Shown piece after piece: positions 7,070 through 14,948 of a stretch of 32,835 bases of DNA (the first letter of the stretch is position 1; each line of letters begins with the position of its first letter). The DNA is taken from assembly GCA_964519515.1 (NCBI GenBank), contig CAZFIJ010000039.1, positions 1 through 32,835 of the forward strand, given 5' to 3'. Origin of the DNA: Korarchaeum sp964519515 (GTDB lineage Archaea > Korarchaeota > Korarchaeia > Korarchaeales > Korarchaeaceae). The position numbers and the translations under genes are program-made. The notes under the pieces were generated by a model, which ran no database searches, was not told where the DNA came from, and was given only the letters and a program-made list of their open reading frames with translations.

Positions 7070-9523
7070 ATGACCCTCATCACTCGAGAAGCCTCTTGCG
7101 AGGTCAAGATTTCGAAGGAAGTTGAGAAGAGGAGGAGTGTAATTAAGCCGATAAATGAGAGGATCGCTAAGTTGAGGGAGGAGAGCGTTAACGCTCAAGT
7201 GAGGGTATCTTTGGAGAGAGCTAAATTGATCACTGAATTTTACAAGAGCGATATCCCGAAGGGGAAATCGATCCCCGTGCAGAGAGCTTTAGCGTTCAAA
7301 TACCTGATGGAGAGAGTGAGCCTCCCCATCGAGGAGGGCCAGCTCATAGTGGGCCTCAGGGGAACTGGAGTTAAGGAAGTGCCAACTTACCCGGAGATAT
7401 GCGTCCACAGCCTCGAAGATCTCGAGATCCTCGATAAGAGGAAGAACATGCCTTATAAAGTCGATGAGGAGACTAAGGAGTTCTATGAGAGGGAAGCCAT
7501 ACCTTTCTGGAGAGGCAGGGCTATGAGGGATATAATATTCGAGAACTTACCTAAGGAGTGGATAGACGCTTATGAAGCGGGAGTATGGACTGAGTTCATG
7601 GAGCAGAGGGCTCCAGGGCATACTGCTGGAGGAGAGAGGATATTCAAGATGGGAGTCTTGGATATAAAGGAACAGATAAAGAGGAGGATGGAGTCCCTAG
7701 ATCCCTCTGATCCCGAGTACTATGAGAAGATGGAGGAGCTCAAAGCTATGGATATAGTGGCTGATGCTATACTGATTTACGCTAAGAGATACGCTGATAA
7801 ATTAGAGCAGATGGCTGAAGAGGAGAAGGACCCTGAGAGGAAGAAGGAATTAGAGCAAATGGCTGAAATATGCAGATGGGTACCGGCTCACGCACCTAGA
7901 ACCTTCTGGGAGGCTCTGCAGCATTACTGGTTCGTGCACGTAGGCGTAACTTATGAGACGAACCCATGGGACTCATTCAACCCCGGGAGGATAGATCAGC
8001 ACCTCTACCCCTTCTATAAGAGGGACATAGAGGAAGGGAGGCTGACTAGGGAGAGGGCTAAGGAGTTATTACAAGCGTTCTGGCTCAAGTTCAACAATCA
8101 GCCGGCTGTCCCTAAGGTAGGAGTCACAGCTGAGGAGAGCTTCACTTACAACGACTTCTCCAAGCTGAACTTAGGCGGTCTGACGAAGGATGGGAAGGAT
8201 GGTGTTAACGAACTCTCCTACCTCATATTAGAAGTCCTGGATGAGATGAGGACACTTCAGCCGAATACAGCAGTTCTGGTCAGTGAGAAAAATCCGGATA
8301 GCTTCTTAATAAAAGCTTTAAAGGTAGTCGGCCCTGGATTCGGCGAACCTCCATTCTTCAATTTCGATGGGGTTATAGTGAAGATGCTCAGGCAGGGGAA
8401 GAGCTTAGAGGATGCTAGGACCTCTGGGGTGAGTGGATGCGTTGAATCCGGCTCATTCGGGAAGGAGTGCTATATACTGACTGGTTACTTCAACTTGCCC
8501 AAGATACTGGAGATAACTCTGAATAATGGGGTAGATCCGAGGACTGGGAAGAAGATAGGCCTAGAGACAGGGGATCCTAGGGAGTTCAAGAGCTTTGAGG
8601 ACCTTTGGAATGCTTTCATCAAGCAGGTGAAGTACTTCCTGGACATAAAGATGAAGGGGAATGATATAATCGAGGCCCTATACGCTAAGTACCTCCCGGT
8701 CCCGTTCCTCTCCCTCTGGATAGATGATTGCGTTGAGAGAGCGAAGGATTATAACGCTGGGGGAGCTAGGTACAACACTCAGTACATCCAAGTCGTGGGA
8801 TTGGGGACGATAACAGATAGTTTAGCGGCTATAAAGTACCACGTATTCGAGAAGGGAACTATATCGATGTCGGAGCTCTTAGATGCCCTCTCCAAGAACT
8901 TCGAGGGATACGAGTTCCTCAGGGAGATCTTGAGGAACCCGGATAAGACACCTAAATTCGGGAACGATAATGATTACGCTGATTCCATAGCTGAGGAGGT
9001 AGTCGATAAGATTGTAGAGCTGATAGAGAGCTACCCGAGGAGTCCTGTGAGGAAGGCATCTAGAAGAGTGTACTTCCTGCCTACAACAGTTCACGTCTAC
9101 TTCGGGAAGGTGACTGGAGCTACTCCAGATGGTAGAGTCGCGGGATTCCCCGTATCTGAGGGCGTATCCCCAGTGCAAGGTATGGATAGGAGAGGCATAG
9201 CTGCTGTCTTCAGGAGCGTCGCTAAGTGCGATTGGGACAAGACTGGAGGAGCCCTCCTCAACCAGAAACTAACGCCGGATATATTTGAGAGTGAGGAGAA
9301 CTTGAAGAAGCTCGCTCAACTCATCAGAGCGTTCTTCAGGCTAGGTGGTCATCACGTTCAGTTCAATGTAGTGAGCGCTGAGCTCCTCAGGGAAGCTCAG
9401 AGGAGGCCTCAGGACTTCCAGGATCTGATGGTCAGGGTAGCTGGTTACAGCGATTACTTCGTCAACTTGCCGAAGGGTCTGCAAGATGAGATAATAGAGA
9501 GGACTGAACATAAATCCCTCTGA
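7070..9523 (+). CDS. hypD: Glycyl radical enzyme, trans-4-hydroxy-L-proline dehydratase-like
   Basis: A full-length glycyl radical enzyme (817 residues from ATG 7070, which is preceded by GGAAGGTGGG; an in-frame TTG lies one codon earlier). The active-site loop SGCVES gives Cys457 and Glu459. The radical loop RVAGYSDYF near the end gives Gly792. As I recall HypD from Clostridioides difficile (Cys434, Glu436, Tyr450, Asp278, Ser334, Asp339, Phe340, Thr645, Gly765), counterparts occur at matching spacing here: Tyr472, Asp301, Ser357, Asp362, Phe363 and Thr672. HypD dehydrates trans-4-hydroxy-L-proline to pyrroline-5-carboxylate. The activase follows 11 bases downstream. A TATA-like CTTAAAAAATAT lies at 7032-7043. 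Other diol- or decarboxylase-type activities are less likely but not excluded. Confidence 0.9.
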   Translation: MTLITREASCEVKISKEVEKRRSVIKPINERIAKLREESVNAQVRVSLERAKLITEFYKSDIPKGKSIPVQRALAFKYLMERVSLPIEEGQLIVGLRGTGVKEVPTYPEICVHSLEDLEILDKRKNMPYKVDEETKEFYEREAIPFWRGRAMRDIIFENLPKEWIDAYEAGVWTEFMEQRAPGHTAGGERIFKMGVLDIKEQIKRRMESLDPSDPEYYEKMEELKAMDIVADAILIYAKRYADKLEQMAEEEKDPERKKELEQMAEICRWVPAHAPRTFWEALQHYWFVHVGVTYETNPWDSFNPGRIDQHLYPFYKRDIEEGRLTRERAKELLQAFWLKFNNQPAVPKVGVTAEESFTYNDFSKLNLGGLTKDGKDGVNELSYLILEVLDEMRTLQPNTAVLVSEKNPDSFLIKALKVVGPGFGEPPFFNFDGVIVKMLRQGKSLEDARTSGVSGCVESGSFGKECYILTGYFNLPKILEITLNNGVDPRTGKKIGLETGDPREFKSFEDLWNAFIKQVKYFLDIKMKGNDIIEALYAKYLPVPFLSLWIDDCVERAKDYNAGGARYNTQYIQVVGLGTITDSLAAIKYHVFEKGTISMSELLDALSKNFEGYEFLREILRNPDKTPKFGNDNDYADSIAEEVVDKIVELIESYPRSPVRKASRRVYFLPTTVHVYFGKVTGATPDGRVAGFPVSEGVSPVQGMDRRGIAAVFRSVAKCDWDKTGGALLNQKLTPDIFESEENLKKLAQLIRAFFRLGGHHVQFNVVSAELLREAQRRPQDFQDLMVRVAGYSDYFVNLPKGLQDEIIERTEHKSL

Positions 9524-9534
9524 GAGGAGTTAGC

Positions 9535-10434
9535 TTGAGAGGGACGATATTCGATATCCAGAGATTCGCGATACACGATGGCCCAGGGATAAGGACGAAT
9601 GTATTCCTGAAGGGATGTCCCTTACACTGTTGGTGGTGCCAGAACCCTGAGGGGATAAGTCCCAAGCCTCAGATAATGTACTTCGAATTCAAGTGCCTTC
9701 ACTGCCACTTCTGCGTCGATGTATGCCCATTGCAAGCTATAAGGATTGATAAGGGAGACGTCCATATCATAGATAGGGAGCTCTGTGATGCTTGTGGGAA
9801 GTGCAGTGATAACTGTCCATCTAATGCTCTGAAGTTAGTCGGGAGGGAGTACAGCGTCGAGGAGGTGATGGAGGAGATAAGGAAGGATGTGACTTTCTTC
9901 GATTCCTCAGGAGGAGGGGTCACTTTCACTGGGGGCGAGCCCTTCTTCCAACCTCTCTTCCTGAAGGGACTGCTAGAGGGATGCAAGGCTGAGGGCATAC
10001 ATACAGTAGTCGAGACCTCTGGGTTCGTATCCAGGGAGATATTGAGGAAGTTGATGCAGGACATAGACCTCTTCTACCAAGACATAAAGCTCTTCGATGA
10101 TGAGAGCAGCTTATTATATACAGGAGTCCCAAGCAAACCGATCTTAGATAACATGAGGTTCTTGAGCGAGAGCAAGAGGGATATGGTGATCAGGTTCCCA
10201 GTGATACCGACTATAACGGATACGGAGGAGAATATAAGGGGGATATCTAGCTTCTTATCGACCTTGAGAGTTGAGGAGATACATCTCCTCCCCTTCCATG
10301 ATGTAGCTGAGAAGTACGCTAGGCTCGGCATGCCCTATAAGATGAGAGTGCACGAAGCACCGAGTAGGGAGAGGCTCAAGGAGATAAAGGAGGTATTCGA
10401 GGGCATCGGGCTGAAAGTAGTACTATACGGTTGA
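9535..10434 (+). CDS. hypE: Glycyl radical enzyme activating enzyme (radical SAM)
   Basis: This 299-residue radical SAM protein has the CxxxCxxC motif CPLHCWWC (Cys28, 32, 35) that binds the SAM-cleaving 4Fe-4S cluster and a TGGEP SAM-binding motif (132-136). Inserted between them are two ferredoxin-type clusters (Cys54/57/60/64 and Cys84/87/90/94). This architecture defines activases of the non-PFL glycyl radical enzymes. It should install the radical on Gly792 of the adjacent enzyme. The start is a TTG preceded by GAGAGGAG, and the gene lies 11 bases after its substrate gene, so they form one operon. The symbol assumes the partner is HypD. Confidence 0.92.
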   Translation: MRGTIFDIQRFAIHDGPGIRTNVFLKGCPLHCWWCQNPEGISPKPQIMYFEFKCLHCHFCVDVCPLQAIRIDKGDVHIIDRELCDACGKCSDNCPSNALKLVGREYSVEEVMEEIRKDVTFFDSSGGGVTFTGGEPFFQPLFLKGLLEGCKAEGIHTVVETSGFVSREILRKLMQDIDLFYQDIKLFDDESSLLYTGVPSKPILDNMRFLSESKRDMVIRFPVIPTITDTEENIRGISSFLSTLRVEEIHLLPFHDVAEKYARLGMPYKMRVHEAPSRERLKEIKEVFEGIGLKVVLYG

Positions 10435-10486
10435 GCTGATACTATGATAAGGATTATCTCTCTCACCAAATGAGAGGTATGAGAGG

Positions 10487-11419
10487 ATGAGCTTCAAGGA
10501 GATGAGCGATAAGATAGCGTCGATGGTCTCTGAGGTAGCTGAGAGTGTAGTCACGGTCTATACGACGGTCCCCGAGATCTCCCTCTTCTTCGGCCCCAGG
10601 GTCCTGCACGGAGCTGGCTCGGGTTTCATCGCGAAGAAGGACATGGTAGTGACTAACGCTCACGTCGTCGCTAGAGCTAAGGAGATAAACGTAGTGTTCA
10701 GCGACGGTTCGAGTTCTAAGGGAAAGTTGAGGGCCCTCGATACTATGAGGGACTTAGCTGTAGTGGAGGTAGATACGGATCTCCCTCCCCTCAAGATGGG
10801 CGATTCTGATAGCGTCAGGATAGGGGAGTTAGTCTTCGCGATAGGTTCTCCCTTGGGATTGACGGGGACTTCTGTCTCCATGGGGGTCATAAGCGCAGTT
10901 GGAAGGGCGATAATAGATGAGGCGAGCGGTATCTACCTCGATGATCTACTCCAGACTGATGCAGCTATAAACCCTGGGAACAGCGGGGGTCCTATAGTCA
11001 GTTGCGAGGGGGAAGCTATAGGGGTAGCGACAGCTATAATACCTTTCGCTCAAGGGATAGGGTTCGCGATCCCGATAAACTCCGTCAAAAGGTTCCTCTC
11101 GATGATAGAAAAATATGGGAGGCCGATAAGGGCATGGATAGGGGTCTTCGTCGCACCATTGAACCCTAATATATCGAGGATGTACGGCATACCTCAGAGG
11201 GAGGGGTTGATAGTCGTCCAAGTCGTCCCGAGATCACCAGCAGCTTCGAAAGGCATAAGGCCGGGGGATGTCATAACTGAGGCAGCTGGAAGGAAGTTAA
11301 TCAAGGCGAGCGACTTGAGGAATGCCCTAGAGGATAGCTATGGTTCGGGTTGCGTTAACCTCAAGGTCTACAGGGATGAGAGCTCATTCGAGATCTGCGT
11401 CCCCTTGATAGTGGAGTGA
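10487..11419 (+). CDS. HtrA/DegP-like serine protease with one PDZ domain
   Basis: A trypsin-like S1C-family protease of 310 residues. The catalytic triad is visible as His59 (TNAHVV), Asp89 (MRDLAVV) and Ser166 (NPGNSGGP). One PDZ domain follows at about 220-305 (IRPGDVI...). No signal peptide or N-terminal membrane helix is present, so it should act in the cytosol as a quality-control protease or chaperone, unlike bacterial periplasmic DegP. The ATG follows GAGAGG closely. It is 52 bases downstream of the activase on the same strand but may be transcribed separately. Its stop is one base from the stop of the convergent RidA gene. Confidence 0.93.
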   Translation: MSFKEMSDKIASMVSEVAESVVTVYTTVPEISLFFGPRVLHGAGSGFIAKKDMVVTNAHVVARAKEINVVFSDGSSSKGKLRALDTMRDLAVVEVDTDLPPLKMGDSDSVRIGELVFAIGSPLGLTGTSVSMGVISAVGRAIIDEASGIYLDDLLQTDAAINPGNSGGPIVSCEGEAIGVATAIIPFAQGIGFAIPINSVKRFLSMIEKYGRPIRAWIGVFVAPLNPNISRMYGIPQREGLIVVQVVPRSPAASKGIRPGDVITEAAGRKLIKASDLRNALEDSYGSGCVNLKVYRDESSFEICVPLIVE

Positions 11420-11420
11420 G

Positions 11421-11801
11421 CTACTTCCTGTAAGCTATAGCTACTATCTCGATTAAAGCGTTCTTGGGCAAGGCCGCAACTTGAATAGTCGCTCTAGCTG
11501 GTTTGTTCTCCGAGAAGTACTCACTGTACACTTCATTGAACTCATTGAAATGCGATAGATCCTTGAGGAAGACCGTGACATTGACTACGTCCTTGAGAGA
11601 GCATCCAGCTCCCTCCAGAACGGCTTTTATGTTCTCCAGAACTCTCTTAGTCTGCTCCTTTATACCGCCACCGACGATCTCACCGGTCTCAGGATCTATG
11701 GGTATCTGCCCCGCTAAGAAGACGAAGTTACCAGCTACGACAGCTTGACTATAGGGGCCTATGGGCTTCGGAGCCCTATCAGTGAATACGTACTCCACCA
11801 T
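11421..11801 (-). CDS. ridA: RidA/YjgF-family enamine/imine deaminase
   Basis: A 126-residue trimeric-type RidA protein with family landmarks APKPIGPYSQA near the N-terminus, GQIP, and the ARATIQV and EIVAIA segments that carry the conserved Arg and Glu of the active site. RidA hydrolyses reactive 2-aminoacrylate and 2-aminocrotonate released by PLP-dependent serine/threonine dehydratases. The gene lies 31 bases downstream of a threonine dehydratase on the same strand, so the clean-up enzyme is made with the enzyme that generates its substrate. Confidence 0.95.
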   Translation of the reverse strand: MVEYVFTDRAPKPIGPYSQAVVAGNFVFLAGQIPIDPETGEIVGGGIKEQTKRVLENIKAVLEGAGCSLKDVVNVTVFLKDLSHFNEFNEVYSEYFSENKPARATIQVAALPKNALIEIVAIAYRK

Positions 11802-11832
11802 GAGACCACCTGAATTAATAGAGGTTGAAGGA

Positions 11833-13038
11833 TTAAAACATGACTTGGCCGAACTCTAGCCCGATACCCCTGAGCCTCGATATGAGTAGATCAGCGTACT
11901 CCCTACCGGGGACCTCGAGCACGAGCGTGACTTGAGTCATGCCCGGATGTATCAATGGATTCAACCTCTCGTGCTCGATCTCAACTATATTGAAGCCTAA
12001 CTCAGCTACTACATCGATCACCTTCTTCAACTGCCCCGGCCTCTCGGGTAGGACCCCCATGACCTTTATCTGTCTCCCCTCAAGCAGTAAGACTCTGTTC
12101 ATTATCCTAGCGAGCATGGGCGGATCTATATTACCGCCGGAGAGGATGCAGACTACCCTCTTCCCCTCTAGCCTCAGCTTCCCCGATAGGAGGGCCGCTA
12201 CTGGAAGAGCTCCTGCGCCCTCAACGACAGTTTTCTCCCTCTCTAATAGCAGGAATATCGCTCTCGCTATCTCCCTATCGTCAACCACTACTATATCATC
12301 GACGAATTCCTTCATGAGCTTCAGAGTCAATTCCCCTGGCCTCTTCACTATGACGCCATCAGCGATACTGTAAGCCCGATCAGACTCTACGACTCTCCCC
12401 TCCCTGAAGGAGAGATAAGAAGAGGGAGCTCCAGCTGGTTGAACCCCTATCACTTCCGCGTTGGGCCTCAATCTCTTGACAGCTACTGCTATCCCGGATA
12501 TGAGGCCACCTCCTCCGACCGGGACTAGCACGATATCGAAATCGATATCGCTTATCTCCAAGCCTATAGTACCCTGCCCAGCTATTATCTCGGGGTCATC
12601 GAAGGGATGTATGAATGGGATCCCTTCCTCCTTCGAGATCTCCATAGCTTTAAGATAAGCATCGTCGTAAGTCTCTCCGTGGAGGATCACCTCAGCACCA
12701 TAGCTTTTAACAGCGTTCACCTTAGAGAAGGGCGTATATCTCGGCATCACTATCTTCGCTTTCATACTCAGGAGGCTCGCTGAATAAGCTACTCCCTGAG
12801 CGTGATTTCCGGAGCTAGCTGCAACGACGCTCTTAACTCCCCTCATTTTGCTCATCTTGTAATAAGCTCCTCTCACTTTGAAGGACCCCGTCCTCTGGAA
12901 GTTCTCCATCTTGAGGAATACCTCTGCTCTCGATAGTCCCGATATCGTGTCACTCATTAGGATCGGCGTCTTACGTATCACGGGCTCTAAGTAGTCACTA
13001 GCTTCCTCTATCATACTGAAGATCTCCTCGGAGTTCAT
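11833..13038 (-). CDS. ilvA: Threonine ammonia-lyase (PLP-dependent) with C-terminal ACT domain
   Basis: A fold-type II PLP enzyme of 401 residues. Lys54 in the SFKVRGA motif forms the Schiff base, SSGNHAQG (75-82) contacts the substrate, and the Gly-rich VGGGGLISG loop binds the phosphate. The last 75 or so residues (IKVMGVLPERPGQL...) form an ACT-like regulatory domain. The size and single ACT domain match the short threonine dehydratase form seen in archaea and Gram-positive bacteria, which makes 2-oxobutyrate for isoleucine synthesis or threonine catabolism; which role applies here is not shown. It heads a two-gene operon with ridA. Confidence 0.93.
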   Translation of the reverse strand: MNSEEIFSMIEEASDYLEPVIRKTPILMSDTISGLSRAEVFLKMENFQRTGSFKVRGAYYKMSKMRGVKSVVAASSGNHAQGVAYSASLLSMKAKIVMPRYTPFSKVNAVKSYGAEVILHGETYDDAYLKAMEISKEEGIPFIHPFDDPEIIAGQGTIGLEISDIDFDIVLVPVGGGGLISGIAVAVKRLRPNAEVIGVQPAGAPSSYLSFREGRVVESDRAYSIADGVIVKRPGELTLKLMKEFVDDIVVVDDREIARAIFLLLEREKTVVEGAGALPVAALLSGKLRLEGKRVVCILSGGNIDPPMLARIMNRVLLLEGRQIKVMGVLPERPGQLKKVIDVVAELGFNIVEIEHERLNPLIHPGMTQVTLVLEVPGREYADLLISRLRGIGLEFGQVMF

Positions 13039-13086
13039 AGGGCTATCAAGCAGGTATCACTATAAAATCTCCAAGAGTACGGAGAG

Positions 13087-14076
13087 CTACCCTAGTCTGA
13101 TCCTCCCCTCCTCATCCACACAGATCCTTACCTCTGTGTATCCTATATGCCATATCTTGGACTTACCGGAGCTCTCAGCAGCTGAGTAATAGAGGGCGTA
13201 ATGCCTGCATCCCCCAATCTCTTCCAGCAGCAGAGCGGAGCTCCGGTAAATTATGAAGCTATCCCAGTCCTTTGATGATGGTACGAGTATGGGGAAGGAG
13301 CTCAAGTTCCACTCTATCCCATCCTCACTCGTAGCGAAGTAGAGCTCCCCGTTCCTCAATCCCCTCCCCTTATTTATCAAGAGGATGAAGGCATCATACC
13401 CTCCCTTCACTTTAACGACATCTAAGTGCCATATGTTCCTACCATAAGGGACACCATTTACTCTGCACTTCAAGGGCTCGCTCCAAGGGCCTAGAGGAGA
13501 GGGCGCTGTCCTCAGCTTTATTACGTTAGGCTCAGGCCTTATATCGACGTACCACATCTTATATAATTTATCGTGCACTACCGCTGGGGATATGAGACTC
13601 TCTGATTCAGTCTCCAGGATAGGGATCTTCTCGCTCCATCTAATGCCATCAGTCGAGTACTTCGCGTATATGCGTTCCTCAAGCCCATGAGACCACCTGA
13701 AGAAGAGCCAGAGCCTCCCCCTATCATCCAAGAAGATATCGGGATCTGAGTAGTGACCCTCGCCCGGAGCTTGCTCTAATGGGTTTCTGAGTCCTCTAGG
13801 AACTTGCCAGTTCTTCCCATCATTACTAACGACTATAGATGGATTCTCATGCATGTTTGAGCCGTTCGGATATGGAGTAAAGGTCATCCAGTACCTGTAA
13901 CCTCCAATGGGCTTCTTTAGGAGGAGCACATCCGGGTGGATCGCTTGGCCAGATCCTTCGTAAGTCGGTATGTCCAGCATGTACCTGGAGTAGCCAGTGT
14001 CCTTTATGATTGGGATGAGGAGGAAGAATATCATTAAACAGATGAGTGTAGATCTGACCTCCCCCATTATCCGCAT
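13087..14076 (-). CDS. Secreted or anchored glycosidase-like protein, five-bladed beta-propeller
   Basis: The protein (329 residues) opens with a hydrophobic stretch (about 9-26) that would serve as a signal peptide or membrane anchor. The rest shows repeated propeller blades with HENPSIV, SDPDIF, LISPAVV and IWHLDVV, each followed by Trp-rich strands. This resembles the GH43/GH32/GH130 five-bladed propeller families, in which acidic residues at the blade starts act in catalysis. The Asp in SDPDIF is a candidate, but I cannot identify the full catalytic set. The substrate is probably an extracellular sugar polymer or glycoconjugate. The start ATG follows GGAG by about five bases; no operon partner is close. 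Confidence 0.7.
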   Translation of the reverse strand: MRIMGEVRSTLICLMIFFLLIPIIKDTGYSRYMLDIPTYEGSGQAIHPDVLLLKKPIGGYRYWMTFTPYPNGSNMHENPSIVVSNDGKNWQVPRGLRNPLEQAPGEGHYSDPDIFLDDRGRLWLFFRWSHGLEERIYAKYSTDGIRWSEKIPILETESESLISPAVVHDKLYKMWYVDIRPEPNVIKLRTAPSPLGPWSEPLKCRVNGVPYGRNIWHLDVVKVKGGYDAFILLINKGRGLRNGELYFATSEDGIEWNLSSFPILVPSSKDWDSFIIYRSSALLLEEIGGCRHYALYYSAAESSGKSKIWHIGYTEVRICVDEEGRIRLG

Positions 14077-14105
14077 CGCTACTCCAGTTAGTTTAAATTA
14101 AAAAA

Positions 14106-14396
14106 TTAAGGGGTCTCACCCCTCAGCTCCTTGAGCCTCTCCTCGATGTACTTCAACTGCTCCCTGAGATCTTTCCCTAGCTCCTCGAGGTATTTGATCT
14201 CCTCTTCCTTACTGGGAAAAGCCTCCTGTATTCCAGAGCTAGGAGGGAACCTGTAGTACCAGAATGGCCAACATCTCCCCCTTAAGACCCATCCGGGCCT
14301 CTCCCAGGGAGGAAGGTAGCTGAAGGGTCCGCGGCCCGGCCAGGGGCCCCAACCTCTCCACCACCTACCTCTCCACCAACCCATGCGATTCCCCAT
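14106..14396 (-). CDS. Small Trp/Gly/Pro-rich protein, DUF5320-like
   Basis: This 96-residue protein has a strongly aromatic first half (WWRGRWWRGW, then WPFWYYRFPP) and a second half that is one charged helix with coiled-coil character (about 62-94). DUF5320 proteins have this Gly/Trp-rich head plus coiled tail and typically sit next to NifX-like genes, as here. Their function is unknown to me; metal or cofactor handling is guessed from neighbours. The promoter motif matches that of the next gene upstream, and the ATG begins about 17 bases after it with no ribosome site, so the mRNA is probably leaderless. Confidence 0.65.
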   Translation of the reverse strand: MGNRMGWWRGRWWRGWGPWPGRGPFSYLPPWERPGWVLRGRCWPFWYYRFPPSSGIQEAFPSKEEEIKYLEELGKDLREQLKYIEERLKELRGETP

Positions 14397-14412
14397 GTGA
14401 AATATGTTCTAT

Positions 14413-14426
14413 AAATATTTAAGCTT
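14413..14426 (-). promoter_or_regulatory. Promoter element AAATATTTAAGCTT, copy 1
   Basis: A 14-base sequence upstream of the DUF5320-like gene, identical to one upstream of the NifX-like gene. It holds a TATA-like core read on the minus strand (CTTAAATA) about 25 bases before the ATG. It is also two adjoining short palindromes (AAATATTT and AAGCTT), so it could double as an operator. Confidence 0.55.
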
Positions 14427-14477
14427 TTCTATAAACCATAGGCTTCATCTAGCGGACCCGATCTCATTATCGCAACC

Positions 14478-14846
14478 TTAGTGTCCGCATTCTCCATGAT
14501 CCTCACATGGTTCCCCTATTTCCTCGAGCTTCCCCTCAATTAAAGATCTCAAGGCATCACTAACGCTCATCCCAACTGCTCTATATACCTTGATCCCATA
14601 TCCCGATAGGTGACTCAGGGCTCCGGGCCCTATGCTGCCCACGATCACAACGCTAACTCCTCTCCTAGCTAGGGCCTCGGAGACAGCTCTTCCGCCCCCT
14701 CTCCCAGCTCCATGCGGATTCTGAATGACCTCAACTGATTTTATCTCATCATCCAGTTCCACGAGCGTTATAGTCTTGGCCCTACCGAAATGGTAGCTCA
14801 CCCTATCTTGAAGGCCCCCGTTATCCGTGAGGACAGCTACTCTCAT
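14478..14846 (-). CDS. NifX/NifB-C-like dinitrogenase iron-molybdenum cofactor family protein
   Basis: A 122-residue protein with the RNase H-like fold of the FeMo-cofactor-binding family: MRVAVLTDN, the SYHFGRAK loop, a Gly-rich QNPHGAGRGGGRAV segment and IVGSIGPGAL. The C-terminus EPCEDHGECGH adds Cys/His residues that could bind metal. In archaea without nitrogenase such proteins are common and may carry Fe-S or Mo/Fe cofactors or act in metal homeostasis; no nitrogenase gene lies in this window. The start is set by a consensus GAGGTGATC five bases before ATG. It shares a promoter motif with the DUF5320-like gene. Confidence 0.85.
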   Translation of the reverse strand: MRVAVLTDNGGLQDRVSYHFGRAKTITLVELDDEIKSVEVIQNPHGAGRGGGRAVSEALARRGVSVVIVGSIGPGALSHLSGYGIKVYRAVGMSVSDALRSLIEGKLEEIGEPCEDHGECGH

Positions 14847-14872
14847 GCGATCACCTCTGGAATATATTTCAC

Positions 14873-14886
14873 AAATATTTAAGCTT
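14873..14886. promoter_or_regulatory. Promoter element AAATATTTAAGCTT, copy 2, in a divergent gap
   Basis: An exact copy of the 14-mer at 14413-14426, now 27 bases before the NifX-like ATG, leaving room for a short leader with a ribosome site. It lies between divergent genes and its ATTTAA core could also serve the plus-strand antiporter operon. Confidence 0.5.
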
Positions 14887-14948
14887 GTCGAGATCGAGAG
14901 TGAGAGAGCAGGAGCATCACTTTTAAGTTGGATCTACCCCTAGAGGAT

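Noticed and set aside
7067..7072. TTG start for the glycyl radical enzyme
   Set aside because: The adjacent ATG at 7070 is a better initiation codon at suitable distance from GGAAGGTGGG; the difference is one residue.
9699..10132. Minus-strand ORFs opposite the activase gene
   Set aside because: They are shadows of the Cys-rich activase reading frame, which has all its cluster motifs intact.
14478..14846. Evidence for nitrogen fixation
   Set aside because: NifX-like proteins are widespread in non-fixing archaea, and no nifHDK, nifB or nifEN gene is present in the window.
14887..14948. Fluoride riboswitch before the antiporter-thioesterase operon
   Set aside because: The short leader shows no recognisable fluoride aptamer, so the fluoride idea rests only on the FlK-like residues.
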